From an uncultured Treponema sp. (GTDB taxonomy: Bacteria > Spirochaetota > Spirochaetia > Treponematales > Treponemataceae), in assembly GCA_937891125.1 (NCBI GenBank), contig CALAEZ010000033.1:1-19291 (forward strand): a stretch of DNA of 19,291 nucleotides, read 5' to 3'. Under the pieces are notes generated by a model. That model was not told the origin of the DNA. It did no database searches and saw nothing but the letters and a program-made list of their open reading frames with translations. Below are positions 7,836 to 15,162 of the stretch, one piece after another. Position 1 is the stretch's first letter. Each line of letters begins with the position of its first letter. Position numbers and translations under genes: made by a program.

Positions 7836-8966
7836 TTAAAGTTTAAATCCGAGTTTTGATGCCTGCACAAGCTTGCTTTTCAGAAGCGTGTTTTCGTTCC
7901 GCAGCTGGTTAATTTCGTACTGCTGTGTTTTAATCGTCTCTGCAAGCTCGCCCACCGTAAAGGTGCCGCTTCCTAAAATGTCCTCGACAACGGTGATTTT
8001 TGCCGTAAAGTCATCGCTGGCTTCCTCTGCCGCTATGTCGTAGGTGTCGTTTATGTCCACATCGTCAAATTCAAGCGTTTCGCTCTGCAAAATCTTTTCG
8101 GTAATGCGGTAAATCGCCTGCGTCAGCACGCTGTTCTTCTTATAGGTGACAACCGGCATACGCGATGCAAGCGCCTTGTCCTGCAGGCTGTCGCGATACA
8201 TGACGCCTAAATGCTCCACGTCCAGCCCCAGATACGTCTGGCAAGAGCGGCGGATTTTCAGCGCCTTATCCGCATCCTTTGGCTCGTCAATCATGTTCAT
8301 GATGAGGCGCGGGCGGAAAGTCTGCATCTTATCGCTGAATTTTTTCGCATTTTCAGGGTCAACGGCGGCAATTGCTTCGATAAGCTTGGGTACGTACAGG
8401 CGCTGCATACTAGCGCTGTCAGCACGCAGTTTGTTTAAATACGCAAACGCCTTGCTGCCTTTTTTAAACGTTGCACTCATTAAGCGGAACACCGCATTTT
8501 TTAGAAACAGGTAGCCGTTGAGCGTTGCCGTGACGGTGGGGGCAGTGACGATAATTCCCTGCGGAGAGAGAAGGAATAAGTCCAAAATGGTGAGATGTGT
8601 GCCCGCGCCCAAGTCGACGATGAGATAATCCGCGTCGACGGAGTGGAATTTTTTGATGAGTGCGTTTTTTTGCGCGACTTTGAGCGCGCTCAAGCCCGGA
8701 ATTTCTGAGTCGCCGGCGATAAAACTGACATTTTTGTAATCAGTCGGCGAAATGATTTCTTCGAATTTTGACTCGCCCGTAAGGAATGTGCCGATTCCTT
8801 TTTTGGGGGAATTCTGCCCGATAACAAGATGAAGATTTGACGCGCCCAAGTCCAAGTCAGCGAGCACGACTTTTTTGCCCGCCTGCCCGAGCGCAATGGC
8901 TAAGTTTGCTGAGAGAAGGCTTTTTCCGACACCGCCTTTTCCGCTTGCTACTGGAATAATTTGCAT
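7836..8966 (-). CDS. MinD/ParA-family ATPase with a C-terminal coiled coil
   Basis: From the ATG at 8966 the protein has 376 residues and starts MQIIPVASGKGGVGKS, which puts the P-loop at the very N-terminus as in MinD, FlhG and Mrp. The deviant Walker A (KGGVGKS) is at 10-16, a DLDLGASN block at 37-44, and the switch II DLGAGTH at 118-124. A TTG start 45 bases upstream is possible but would put it inside the promoter. The C-terminal quarter differs from plain MinD: an acidic stretch is followed by about 50 residues of heptad-like helix (ELAETIKTQQYEINQLRNEN), a probable coiled coil. No MinC or MinE gene is adjacent. It could position a cell-pole, division or flagellar component; it leads the operon with lgt and proC. 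The exact subfamily is uncertain. Confidence 0.85.
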   Translation of the reverse strand: MQIIPVASGKGGVGKSLLSANLAIALGQAGKKVVLADLDLGASNLHLVIGQNSPKKGIGTFLTGESKFEEIISPTDYKNVSFIAGDSEIPGLSALKVAQKNALIKKFHSVDADYLIVDLGAGTHLTILDLFLLSPQGIIVTAPTVTATLNGYLFLKNAVFRLMSATFKKGSKAFAYLNKLRADSASMQRLYVPKLIEAIAAVDPENAKKFSDKMQTFRPRLIMNMIDEPKDADKALKIRRSCQTYLGLDVEHLGVMYRDSLQDKALASRMPVVTYKKNSVLTQAIYRITEKILQSETLEFDDVDINDTYDIAAEEASDDFTAKITVVEDILGSGTFTVGELAETIKTQQYEINQLRNENTLLKSKLVQASKLGFKL

Positions 8967-8973
8967 GGAAGCG

Positions 8974-9002
8974 ATTATATCACAAGATTCTCGCTTTATA
9001 AA
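8974..9002 (-). promoter_or_regulatory. promoter of the MinD-like operon
   Basis: On the minus strand a perfect -10 box, TATAAT (8979-8974), lies 17 bases from TTTATA (9002-8997), a 4/6 match to the -35 consensus. Only 7 bases separate the -10 from the ATG at 8966. Transcription would start at or next to the start codon, leaving no room for a Shine-Dalgarno, so the mRNA should be leaderless. Confidence 0.6.
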
Positions 9003-9011
9003 GATTTCCAA

Positions 9012-9040
9012 TTGATTTTTCTCTTATAGAAACATAAAAT
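9012..9040 (+). promoter_or_regulatory. promoter of ctpA
   Basis: TTGATT (9012-9017) and TAAAAT (9035-9040) are separated by exactly 17 bases. Nine bases later is the ATG of ctpA, so the predicted 5' leader is only about 2-3 bases long. The -35 box is 9 bases from the -35 of the divergent MinD-like promoter, so the two polymerase sites would be on facing, nearly touching DNA. Confidence 0.6.
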
Positions 9041-9049
9041 AGCAGTAAC

Positions 9050-10540
9050 ATGAAAAATTTTGATTCTATTATGAAACGCGTTAATTCCATTCTTCTGATT
9101 TTAGTAATCGCGCTTTTTGCTTCGCAGTGTTTTGCACAGTCTTCTTCAAAGTCCGCAACCGAAAAATCTTCTCAGTCACGCCAGTACATGGAGCTGATGA
9201 ACGGCGTGTTCGATTTTGTGCAGCGCAACTACGTTGATGAAATTGACCCGCAGGTGCTGTACGAGGGCGCGCTCAAAGGCATGCTCGAAGCCCTCAAAGA
9301 CCCGTACACGGTCTACCTCGACAAATCAAGTTTCCGAAATATCAATGACACAACATCTGGCTCGTTCGGTGGCGTCGGCTTGCAGATTTCAAAGCCCGTT
9401 GAGACAAGCCCCGAAAAGCCCGCCTATGTTGAAGTCGCCTCTCCGGTCGAGGACACGCCGGGCTTTAAAGCGGGAATTGTTGCCGGCGATTTGATTATCT
9501 CAATCAACGGCACGGACACGTCTACGATTACAATGGAGCAAGTGCTTGATATGCTCCGCGGAAAGGTGGGCGAGAGCGTCGATTTGGTCATTCGTCGCGG
9601 AAAGAACATGGAATTCCCCGTTACGCTCGTTCGTGCGATTATCGAAGTTCCCACCGTCAAATACGGCATGATTGAGGGCACAAAAATCGGCTATGTGCGC
9701 CTCATTGAATTCACGCCACAGACTGTCGAACGCACTCAGGAAGCGCTCGATTCATTCAAAAAGAACAATGCCACGGCTCTTATCATCGATTTGCGCAACA
9801 ATCCGGGCGGTTTGATTACGAGTGCGGCTGACATCGCCGACAAATTCATCGATAACGGTCCGATTGTCACAACAAAGAGCCGCCTTTCATTCGAGAATTC
9901 GGTCTTCACTGCCACCGCAAAAAAAACGACCGTGCGCAATATGCCGATTGTCGTTTTGATTAACAAAGGAAGCGCGTCTGCCTCGGAAATCGTGAGTGGC
10001 GCGCTCAAAGACAATCACTTGGCGTATCTCGTCGGACAGCGCACGTATGGCAAAGGTTCTGTTCAGCAGGTGCTGCCACTTTCTGCGACTGACGGCATCA
10101 AAATCACGATGGCTCGCTACTACACGCCGAGCGATGTGAACATCGACAAAATCGGCATTCCGCCAGACCGCGAAGTGCTGTTCCCGCCGCTTGGCGAAGA
10201 AGGCGAAGCTGAATATACGCAAATGCTCAAAGATGATGACATTGCCGCGTATGTTGAAAAGCACGAAGGCATGACAGAAAAAGACATTGCTGCCTATGCA
10301 AAAACACTCAACAAAAAGTATACGCACATTGACGAACGCACGTTCCGCAAGCTTATCCGCAACCAAGTAAACCGCACACAGCCGGCAATGCTGTACGATT
10401 TAGACTACGACATTCAGCTAAATGCAGCACTCGACATTCTTGCAAAGGAAAGCTTCTCTAAGCTCGTAAAAGACACCAAAACGCTTAAGGAGCTCCAGGA
10501 AGAAGCTGCTGCCGCACAAGACGCCGAAGCAGGCAAATAA
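9050..10540 (+). CDS. ctpA: S41-family C-terminal processing peptidase (CtpA/Prc type)
   Basis: An exported serine protease that trims the C-termini of envelope proteins. It has 496 residues. A signal peptide spans about 1-29 (FASQCFA then Gln); the Cys there is preceded by Gln, so a lipobox is unlikely. A PDZ domain lies at about 95-185 (GGVGLQI, PGFKAGIVAGDLI). The S41 core contains LRNNPGG and GSASASEIVSGALKDN with the catalytic Ser at 310. YGKGSVQ follows, with Lys at 335 and Gln at 339; the Ser-to-Lys (25) and Lys-to-Gln (4) spacings equal those of CtpB. An Ala/Glu-rich tail closes it. Met8 could also start it with an intact signal peptide. No Shine-Dalgarno precedes either start. It heads a plus-strand run with rsmE 11 bases downstream. 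Confidence 0.93.
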   Translation: MKNFDSIMKRVNSILLILVIALFASQCFAQSSSKSATEKSSQSRQYMELMNGVFDFVQRNYVDEIDPQVLYEGALKGMLEALKDPYTVYLDKSSFRNINDTTSGSFGGVGLQISKPVETSPEKPAYVEVASPVEDTPGFKAGIVAGDLIISINGTDTSTITMEQVLDMLRGKVGESVDLVIRRGKNMEFPVTLVRAIIEVPTVKYGMIEGTKIGYVRLIEFTPQTVERTQEALDSFKKNNATALIIDLRNNPGGLITSAADIADKFIDNGPIVTTKSRLSFENSVFTATAKKTTVRNMPIVVLINKGSASASEIVSGALKDNHLAYLVGQRTYGKGSVQQVLPLSATDGIKITMARYYTPSDVNIDKIGIPPDREVLFPPLGEEGEAEYTQMLKDDDIAAYVEKHEGMTEKDIAAYAKTLNKKYTHIDERTFRKLIRNQVNRTQPAMLYDLDYDIQLNAALDILAKESFSKLVKDTKTLKELQEEAAAAQDAEAGK

Positions 10541-10551
10541 CAGCTGTCGTC

Positions 10552-11457
10552 ATGCGCCAGTACGTTACGCAAGATACGCCTGACACGCACGGACTTTTAA
10601 CCGTGCGCGGTAAAGACTACCGCTACATGAAGCAGGTGCTGCGGCTTTCAGCAGGTGACATGCTTAATGTGCGCCTGCCCGATGGACGCTTACAAGGCAT
10701 GACAGTCTGCAAAATCGAAGAGGCAAGCAAGCGCATTATCCTGCAGGTGTGTGCAGCTTCTCCAGCTGAACTAGGTGCAGATTCTGCGCAGGGTGGGGCA
10801 GCTACCGCCGCCGAGCCAACACAAGCTGACGACACGGCACAGCTAGAGCTGTGGCTGTTCCAGTTTGTAGCACGCAGCGCAAAGATGGACACGATAATCC
10901 GACAGGCAACCGAATGTGGTGTAAGCGTTATTGTGCCAGTCATCGGCGAATTTTCGCAGGCTGGTGCTAAAGAGCGCAATTTTCGCGGCGACCGCTACGA
11001 ACGCATCATAAAAGAAGCACGCCAGCAGAGCGGCTCTGCCGTTAACACACGCGTACTTGCCGCACACACGCTTGCAGAGGCAATTGCGCTCTGGAATGCG
11101 CATTGTGCCGAACGGTGCACGCCGGACACAACAGGCGCATCTTGCAGCGCACTGGGGCTTGTGCTGTACGAGCGCACCGAGCAGACAAAGCCGCTGCATG
11201 CGGCGGTTGCACAGGCGCTGCACCTGACAGCACAGCACGCGCCGGACGACAGGCACCCGACTGCGCTTACTGCAGCGCTCGTGTGCGGAGCGGAAGGCGG
11301 CATAAGCCCCGCCGAGCTTACCCAGCTTATAACGGCTCATTTTGTGCCGATACATTTTAAAACAAACATTCTGCGCTGCGAAACTGCCGCTTTATACGGC
11401 ATTGCGGCGCTACAAACAGCTGTTTCGGAGGGGAAACTATGGCAGTGCAAAGAATAA
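10552..11457 (+). CDS. rsmE: 16S rRNA m3U1498 methyltransferase RsmE
   Basis: A SPOUT-class, AdoMet-dependent enzyme that methylates U1498 of 16S rRNA in the decoding centre. Its 301 residues compare with about 240-250 usual. Recognisable blocks are YMKQVLRLSAGD near residue 25 (N-terminal PUA-like domain), ARSAKMDTIIRQATECGV at about 107-124, VCGAEGGISPAEL, and ILRCETAALYGIAAL at the end; these form the trefoil-knot cofactor site. Extra length comes from an Ala/Gln-rich insert at about 68-96 between the domains and a loop at about 185-215. The usual Arg after the EA-QS helix is absent (ARQQSGSAV), a mild divergence. There is no clear ribosome-binding site, so it may depend on ctpA read-through. 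It overlaps the next gene by 19 bases. Confidence 0.9.
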   Translation: MRQYVTQDTPDTHGLLTVRGKDYRYMKQVLRLSAGDMLNVRLPDGRLQGMTVCKIEEASKRIILQVCAASPAELGADSAQGGAATAAEPTQADDTAQLELWLFQFVARSAKMDTIIRQATECGVSVIVPVIGEFSQAGAKERNFRGDRYERIIKEARQQSGSAVNTRVLAAHTLAEAIALWNAHCAERCTPDTTGASCSALGLVLYERTEQTKPLHAAVAQALHLTAQHAPDDRHPTALTAALVCGAEGGISPAELTQLITAHFVPIHFKTNILRCETAALYGIAALQTAVSEGKLWQCKE

Positions 11458-12194
11458 ACCTGATAGGAGTGCCGGTAGACGTCTGCCGCCCGGAGGAGCT
11501 AGAGCCAGCAATTCTGGAGCTGCTTGCAAAGCCGGGCTCAAAGCAAATCATCTTTCTTTCAATTTGGAAGCTCTTAAGAGCACGCAGAAAGCGCGGCGAT
11601 TTTCGCGAATGTGTGCAATCCGCTGATTTGATTCTCCCCATCTCAAAAAGCATTCTGTCGGCAGCCCGCTTTCTTAAGCTGCCGGTGCCCGTGCGCTACA
11701 ATCCGTTTTCTGCAACTATCAACATTTTAAGCGCGCTCGACCAGCATTACCGCTCGCTGTACCTGCTTGGCGGGCGTGACAAAACGCTGTTCCGCACCGA
11801 AAAAAACGTTCACGAAACCTTCCGCGGTATTCAGATTGTCGGCCGCTTTACCGGCTACTACAAAAAGCAGCTTGAAGGCGACATCGTGCAATCTATCTAC
11901 AAAGCTTCTCCCTCGCTGGCTCTCGTAAGCGAAGGCATAAAAGAGCGTGACCTGTGGTCATATCGCCGCCGCAACCGTTTTTCTTCAAGCATTTTCTTGT
12001 ACTACAAGGACGCATTTGGCATTTTTTCTGACCGCATTCGCCGCGTTGACGAAAAAACGTTCGATAAAGGCCACGAAATCTGGCACGAAATCTTACATAA
12101 TCCTTTAAAACTTTTTCTTGCAATTCCCTTTGTTGGCTTTATACTGGTTTTGTTGTGGTACAAGGTTTTCAAGAAGGCTGCACCAACTGCGTAA
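11439..12194 (+). CDS. divergent TagA/WecG-like (GT26 fold) protein with a membrane tail
   Basis: 251 residues. The chain follows the GT26 glycosyltransferase pattern: an N-terminal NLIGVPVDV strand, SLYLLGGRDKTLF at about 106-118, and IQIVGRFTGYY at 131-141. However, the positions normally holding the catalytic Asp-Gly (after ADLxLP) read ISK at 68-70, and the family GxPxQE motif is replaced by EGIKERD at 165-171. Enzyme activity by the known route is therefore doubtful. A single hydrophobic helix at about 225-243 followed by lysines suggests membrane anchoring, and the segment before it is amphipathic as in TagA's C-terminal appendage. A strong ribosome-binding site (GGAGGGG) precedes the ATG, which lies within the end of rsmE. 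It could be a scaffold or a transferase with altered chemistry. Confidence 0.75.
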   Translation: MAVQRINLIGVPVDVCRPEELEPAILELLAKPGSKQIIFLSIWKLLRARRKRGDFRECVQSADLILPISKSILSAARFLKLPVPVRYNPFSATINILSALDQHYRSLYLLGGRDKTLFRTEKNVHETFRGIQIVGRFTGYYKKQLEGDIVQSIYKASPSLALVSEGIKERDLWSYRRRNRFSSSIFLYYKDAFGIFSDRIRRVDEKTFDKGHEIWHEILHNPLKLFLAIPFVGFILVLLWYKVFKKAAPTA

Positions 12195-12201
12195 CGCAGT
12201 T
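12185..12201 (+). repeat. hairpin with the TagA-like stop codon as its loop
   Basis: AACTGCG (12185-12191) and CGCAGTT (12195-12201) are perfect inverted arms, and the loop is exactly the TAA stop codon of the TagA-like gene. The next gene's ATG follows 5 bases later with no Shine-Dalgarno. A ribosome stopping here would open the stem, so this may couple translation of the two genes. Confidence 0.55.
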
Positions 12202-12206
12202 TGCCC

Positions 12207-13283
12207 ATGAAAAAAGTCTACCTGCTCTCAACCTCTTACGAAATGCTGCAAGCACTCAGACGATTTATTCCGCCAAACGGTGACTTGCAGCTTTTTTCTA
12301 CTAATCACCAGCTATCAAAAATTTCGTTGACCGATGTGAGCTGTATCCTTGTTGATGCACAGCTGTCGCCAAAGCTTCACCCCTCGGTTTCGAGCATTTT
12401 ACAGTCACATCCTTCTATTCCGCTTTTCTACATTACCGATAAACCGCCAACAGACAACCCACTCCAGCCGCTTATGCAGATTCCGCAAGATTTGACGCTG
12501 CTTGCACGCCACCTCACAGCAGCCTGCTCCGAAACGCCTGTCGAAAATCCGCTTGAGCTTCTACAAGGCACCTCGCACGCCGTCTGCACCCTTAAGACAA
12601 AGCTGCAGGCCGCTGCCACCACAACAACGCCTGTTCTGCTTTCAGGGCAGAGTGGCACCGGAAAAACGCTCGCCGCGCACATCATACACCTGCTGTCAGA
12701 CCGTAAAAAAATGCCGTTTTTCGCCGTCAATGTCGCAACCATTCCGCCGTGCCTCGCTGAATCAGAGCTCTTTGGCACCACAAAAGGCGCCTTTACCGAC
12801 GCAGCAGACCGAAACGGCTATTTTGCCGCAGCACATGGCGGCAGCCTTTTTTTAGACGAAATTGGCGAACTGGAGCTAAGCTTACAGTCAAAGTTGCTCC
12901 GCGTGCTCGAAACAGGCATGTATCGCCATATAGGTTCAGATAAGGAAGTAAAAACCGATGTCAGACTGCTGTTTGCTACCAACCGCGATTTACGCGCATT
13001 AGTAAAAAAGCAGCTGTTCCGACAGGACTTGTACTACCGCATTTCAAAGCTGGTAGTTCACGTACCCGCGCTTTCTGAGCGGGTTGAAGATATTCCTGCA
13101 ATCAGTCAGGCGTTTCTTGCCAAACGCGGAAAACGCATTACAAGCAACGCCTTGCGCCTTTTAGCAGCACTAAGCTGGCACGGAAATATCCGCCAGCTAC
13201 AGAATTGCCTTGAAAGCGCGCTCGTGCTTGCAAAAAACGACATTATTGATACAAACGAGATAGAAGGCGCTGCCGCAAGCTAA
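12207..13283 (+). CDS. sigma-54 activator-like AAA+ protein without a DNA-binding domain
   Basis: 358 residues from the ATG at 12207 (a TTG 6 bases earlier is less likely). Residues 1-105 resemble a response-regulator receiver: Asp50 sits at the phosphoacceptor position, but the acidic pair after the first strand is LSTS and the conserved Lys is missing. Residues about 115-355 are the sigma-54 interaction AAA+ domain: Walker A GQSGTGKT 147-154, GAFTDA loop 194-199, Walker B GGSLFLDEIG 211-220, arginine-finger block FRQDLYYRIS 271-280, and sensor II WHGNIRQLQN 324-333. The ATP machinery thus looks intact. The protein ends directly after this domain, so the usual Fis-type helix-turn-helix is absent. 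It may activate sigma-54 promoters from solution or act otherwise. It is co-directional with, and close to, the TagA-like gene. Confidence 0.88.
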   Translation: MKKVYLLSTSYEMLQALRRFIPPNGDLQLFSTNHQLSKISLTDVSCILVDAQLSPKLHPSVSSILQSHPSIPLFYITDKPPTDNPLQPLMQIPQDLTLLARHLTAACSETPVENPLELLQGTSHAVCTLKTKLQAAATTTTPVLLSGQSGTGKTLAAHIIHLLSDRKKMPFFAVNVATIPPCLAESELFGTTKGAFTDAADRNGYFAAAHGGSLFLDEIGELELSLQSKLLRVLETGMYRHIGSDKEVKTDVRLLFATNRDLRALVKKQLFRQDLYYRISKLVVHVPALSERVEDIPAISQAFLAKRGKRITSNALRLLAALSWHGNIRQLQNCLESALVLAKNDIIDTNEIEGAAAS

Positions 13284-13311
13284 AGCGGTGCTGATTTAGG
13301 CAGCTTTGAAA

Positions 13312-14049
13312 CTACGCCTGCTGATTTTTGTGCGCAAGCCCTGCTGCCTTGTCAAAAATTTTTTCCACATACGCCGCCTCACCTTCGCTCAATGCAGCGC
13401 GTGACAAAATCATGCGCCAAAACTGCTCCATGTCTGGTCGCCCTGTTACGCTAAAAAAACCGATTTTCTGCAGGCTGTCGGCAATACGCGTTACGGTGCG
13501 GTCAAGGCGCGAAAGTGGCACAGGCACGCTGCCAGGGGAAATGAGTGCTTGCTCCCGAAACAGATGGTAGGCAATAATCTGCACCGCATGTGACAGATTA
13601 AGCGAGGCAAACTGCTCGCTTGAAGGAATGGTTACGCCCATCGTGCACTCCAGCAGCTCGTCGTCAGTAAGACCCGTGCGCTCGTTTCCAAATACCGCCG
13701 CAACCTTGCCACCGACAGCCGCATCGCCTGTCACGCTCGCAGCCTGTCGGGCAAACTCTTCTGGTAGTAACAGCTTTCCCTTGCGCTTTTTTCCGCGTCG
13801 GCGCGTTGTACCGGCAGAAAACACGCAATCGGCCGTTGCCGCCGTAATGCTGTCAAAAAAGCGCGCTTGCTCCCAAAGCGGGGCTGCGTGTATTGCCAAA
13901 ATACGCACGCGCTCGTCGTCGTAGTCGCTGCGCCTGCCGACAATGCGCAAATCGCTCAAATCATTATTTGCCATGGCCCGACAGACGGCACCAATATTGC
14001 GGCTTTCATCAGGCCGGACAAGCACGATAGCAATGTTGTTCAGATTCAT
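13312..14049 (-). CDS. TrmH/TrmJ-family RNA 2'-O-methyltransferase
   Basis: A SPOUT-class RNA ribose methyltransferase. From the ATG at 14049 it has 245 residues, the usual size for TrmJ. The three family motifs are present: ESRNIGAVCRAMANN at 15-29, FGNERTGLTDDEL at 120-132, and IPSSEQFASLNLSHAVQ at 141-157. Together they form the knotted AdoMet site and dimer face. The wording of motif 3 fits TrmJ (tRNA position 32) or a close homologue better than TrmL or RlmB, but the RNA target cannot be read from sequence. An upstream in-frame start would add 14 residues and looks wrong. There is no Shine-Dalgarno; a -10-like TACACT lies 6 bases before the ATG. It is convergent with the sigma-54-like gene, 28 bases away, and divergent from the dehydrogenase. 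Confidence 0.88.
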   Translation of the reverse strand: MNLNNIAIVLVRPDESRNIGAVCRAMANNDLSDLRIVGRRSDYDDERVRILAIHAAPLWEQARFFDSITAATADCVFSAGTTRRRGKKRKGKLLLPEEFARQAASVTGDAAVGGKVAAVFGNERTGLTDDELLECTMGVTIPSSEQFASLNLSHAVQIIAYHLFREQALISPGSVPVPLSRLDRTVTRIADSLQKIGFFSVTGRPDMEQFWRMILSRAALSEGEAAYVEKIFDKAAGLAHKNQQA

Positions 14050-14260
14050 GCGGAGAGTGTAGTGCTTTTTGCATGTTTGGGCTATGCACATGCTCGCGCC
14101 ATTTTTGCTGGTATAAACTGAGCTGGTGCATACTGTGTTAGTGCAAACAGGGCCGAAATGACACTATGCTACGAACTTATTGGCTCCCTGCGGCGGTTAC
14201 CCTGCGGAATCTTCCCCGCGCTCTGTATATGCACGCCGCTTTTGCGCTATACTTACCCGC
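14050..14260. promoter_or_regulatory. divergent intergenic region with two start-proximal -10 boxes
   Basis: This gap separates the RNA methyltransferase and the dehydrogenase, which point away from each other. On the plus strand TATACT (14248-14253) lies 7 bases before the dehydrogenase ATG. On the minus strand TACACT (14061-14056) lies 6 bases before the methyltransferase ATG. Neither has a good -35 box. An inverted repeat, GCATGT 14071-14076 with 14088-14093, sits just upstream of the methyltransferase. The middle contains a GC-rich run with CCCTGCGG repeated at close spacing; no gene is seen. Confidence 0.4.
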
Positions 14261-15103
14261 ATGGAAGACCATAGAGCAGAAACAGAAAGCTCATTCTGCG
14301 GAAAACACGCACTCATCGTCGGCGGCTCTGGCGGCATTGGCGCTGCCATTGCAAAACGCCTTGCAGTAAGTGGCATTGCCTCGCTTACCATACACGGCGG
14401 ACACCAGTCAGACCGCTTTGACGCACTCATCGCAGAGCTTACACAGGCGGCTGCACAGCTATCACCTGCAACACAAGCGTCGCACTGCCAGGCGCCGCAC
14501 TCTCCCATGCCACGCATACAGCCGCTTATACAACACTTTTCTGCCACCGATTTTGCTTCGCTTGCTTCCTCGCCGATTGCCAGCGCTGCGCGCTCGTGCG
14601 ACATTCTTTGCGTCTGTTACGGACCCTTTTTGCAGCGCCCCCTTGCTACAATGACCGCCGCCGACTGGCAGCAGCTTGCCCTGCTTGATTATGCGCTTCC
14701 AGGCTTTTTGGTAAGCACGGCGTTGCCGTCTATGCAAGCGCAGCGCTGGGGCAGAATTGTGCTTTTTGGCGGCACTGGCACGGAAAGCCGCCGCGAGTTT
14801 ATGACAAACGCCGCGTATGCAGGCGCAAAAACAGCCATCGGGACGCTTGTTCAGTCAACGGCAGCGTGTTATGCCCATGACGGCATTACGTGTAACGCGC
14901 TGCTTCCGGGCTTTACTGCAACAGAATACACGGGCACGGCAGCGGCAGGAACGGCAAGCGGCTATGAGCTTGCACAAAAAATGCCTGGTGGCACGCTCAT
15001 CGCTCCTGATTCTGTTGCAAAAACAGTGCTTTTCCTGCTGCAAAATCCTGATATAAACGGCGCGCTTATTCGTCACGACCGCGGTTGGTCGCCCTTTAAA
15101 TGA
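14261..15103 (+). CDS. short-chain dehydrogenase/reductase (SDR)
   Basis: An NAD(P)-dependent oxidoreductase of the classical SDR fold; the substrate is unknown. The ATG at 14261 gives 280 residues. A TTG further upstream would add a segment unlike the family. The cofactor motif GGSGGIGAAIA is at 21-31, and the catalytic YAGAK at Tyr186/Lys190. The block CNALLPGFTATEYT at 211-224 is typical of FabG-like members. Oddities: the NNAG motif is replaced by CVCYG near 117-121, and the catalytic Ser about 13 residues before the Tyr is replaced by GTGT (Thr172 or Thr174). A Gln/Pro/His-rich insert occupies about 65-95. Such changes suggest an atypical substrate or reduced activity. It appears to be a single-gene unit without a Shine-Dalgarno. 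Confidence 0.87.
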   Translation: MEDHRAETESSFCGKHALIVGGSGGIGAAIAKRLAVSGIASLTIHGGHQSDRFDALIAELTQAAAQLSPATQASHCQAPHSPMPRIQPLIQHFSATDFASLASSPIASAARSCDILCVCYGPFLQRPLATMTAADWQQLALLDYALPGFLVSTALPSMQAQRWGRIVLFGGTGTESRREFMTNAAYAGAKTAIGTLVQSTAACYAHDGITCNALLPGFTATEYTGTAAAGTASGYELAQKMPGGTLIAPDSVAKTVLFLLQNPDINGALIRHDRGWSPFK

Positions 15104-15124
15104 TTTAAAGTAATCTGATTTGAT

Positions 15125-15154
15125 TTGACAATAGTCTGTTTTTCGGTGTATTAT
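15125..15154 (+). promoter_or_regulatory. strong promoter of the STAS gene
   Basis: A consensus -35, TTGACA (15125-15130), is followed after 18 bases by TATTAT (15149-15154), a 5/6 match to TATAAT. The predicted start is near 15161, and the AGGAG ribosome-binding site at 15175-15179 lies 9 bases before the ATG. This is the best sigma-70-type promoter seen in the window and the one clear case with a normal leader. Confidence 0.75.
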
Positions 15155-15162
15155 TCAAAACG

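Noticed and set aside
9050..9136. Lipoprotein signal on CtpA because of the Cys in its signal peptide
   Set aside because: The residue before the Cys is Gln, which does not suit even the relaxed spirochaete lipobox, and a normal cleavage site follows it.
9887..10366. 159-residue minus-strand open frame inside ctpA
   Set aside because: It overlaps the S41 catalytic core and has no family-like motifs.
10843..11355. 170-residue Cys/Arg-rich minus-strand open frame inside rsmE
   Set aside because: Composition is an artefact of reading the GC-rich gene backwards. rsmE motifs are clear on the plus strand.
12778..12801. GAFTDA instead of GAFTGA in the sigma-54 activator loop as evidence of inactivity
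   Set aside because: The Asp variant is common among working activators, so it is not by itself a sign of lost function.
14181..14230. GGCTCCCT-type words shared by the left flank, this region and the right flank as a dispersed repeat
   Set aside because: The shared word is only about 8 bases and flanks do not align; chance in GC-rich DNA is likely.
14161..14260. Possible N-terminal extension of the SDR from an upstream TTG
   Set aside because: The extra residues do not fit the SDR fold, and a -10 box lies between that TTG and the ATG.
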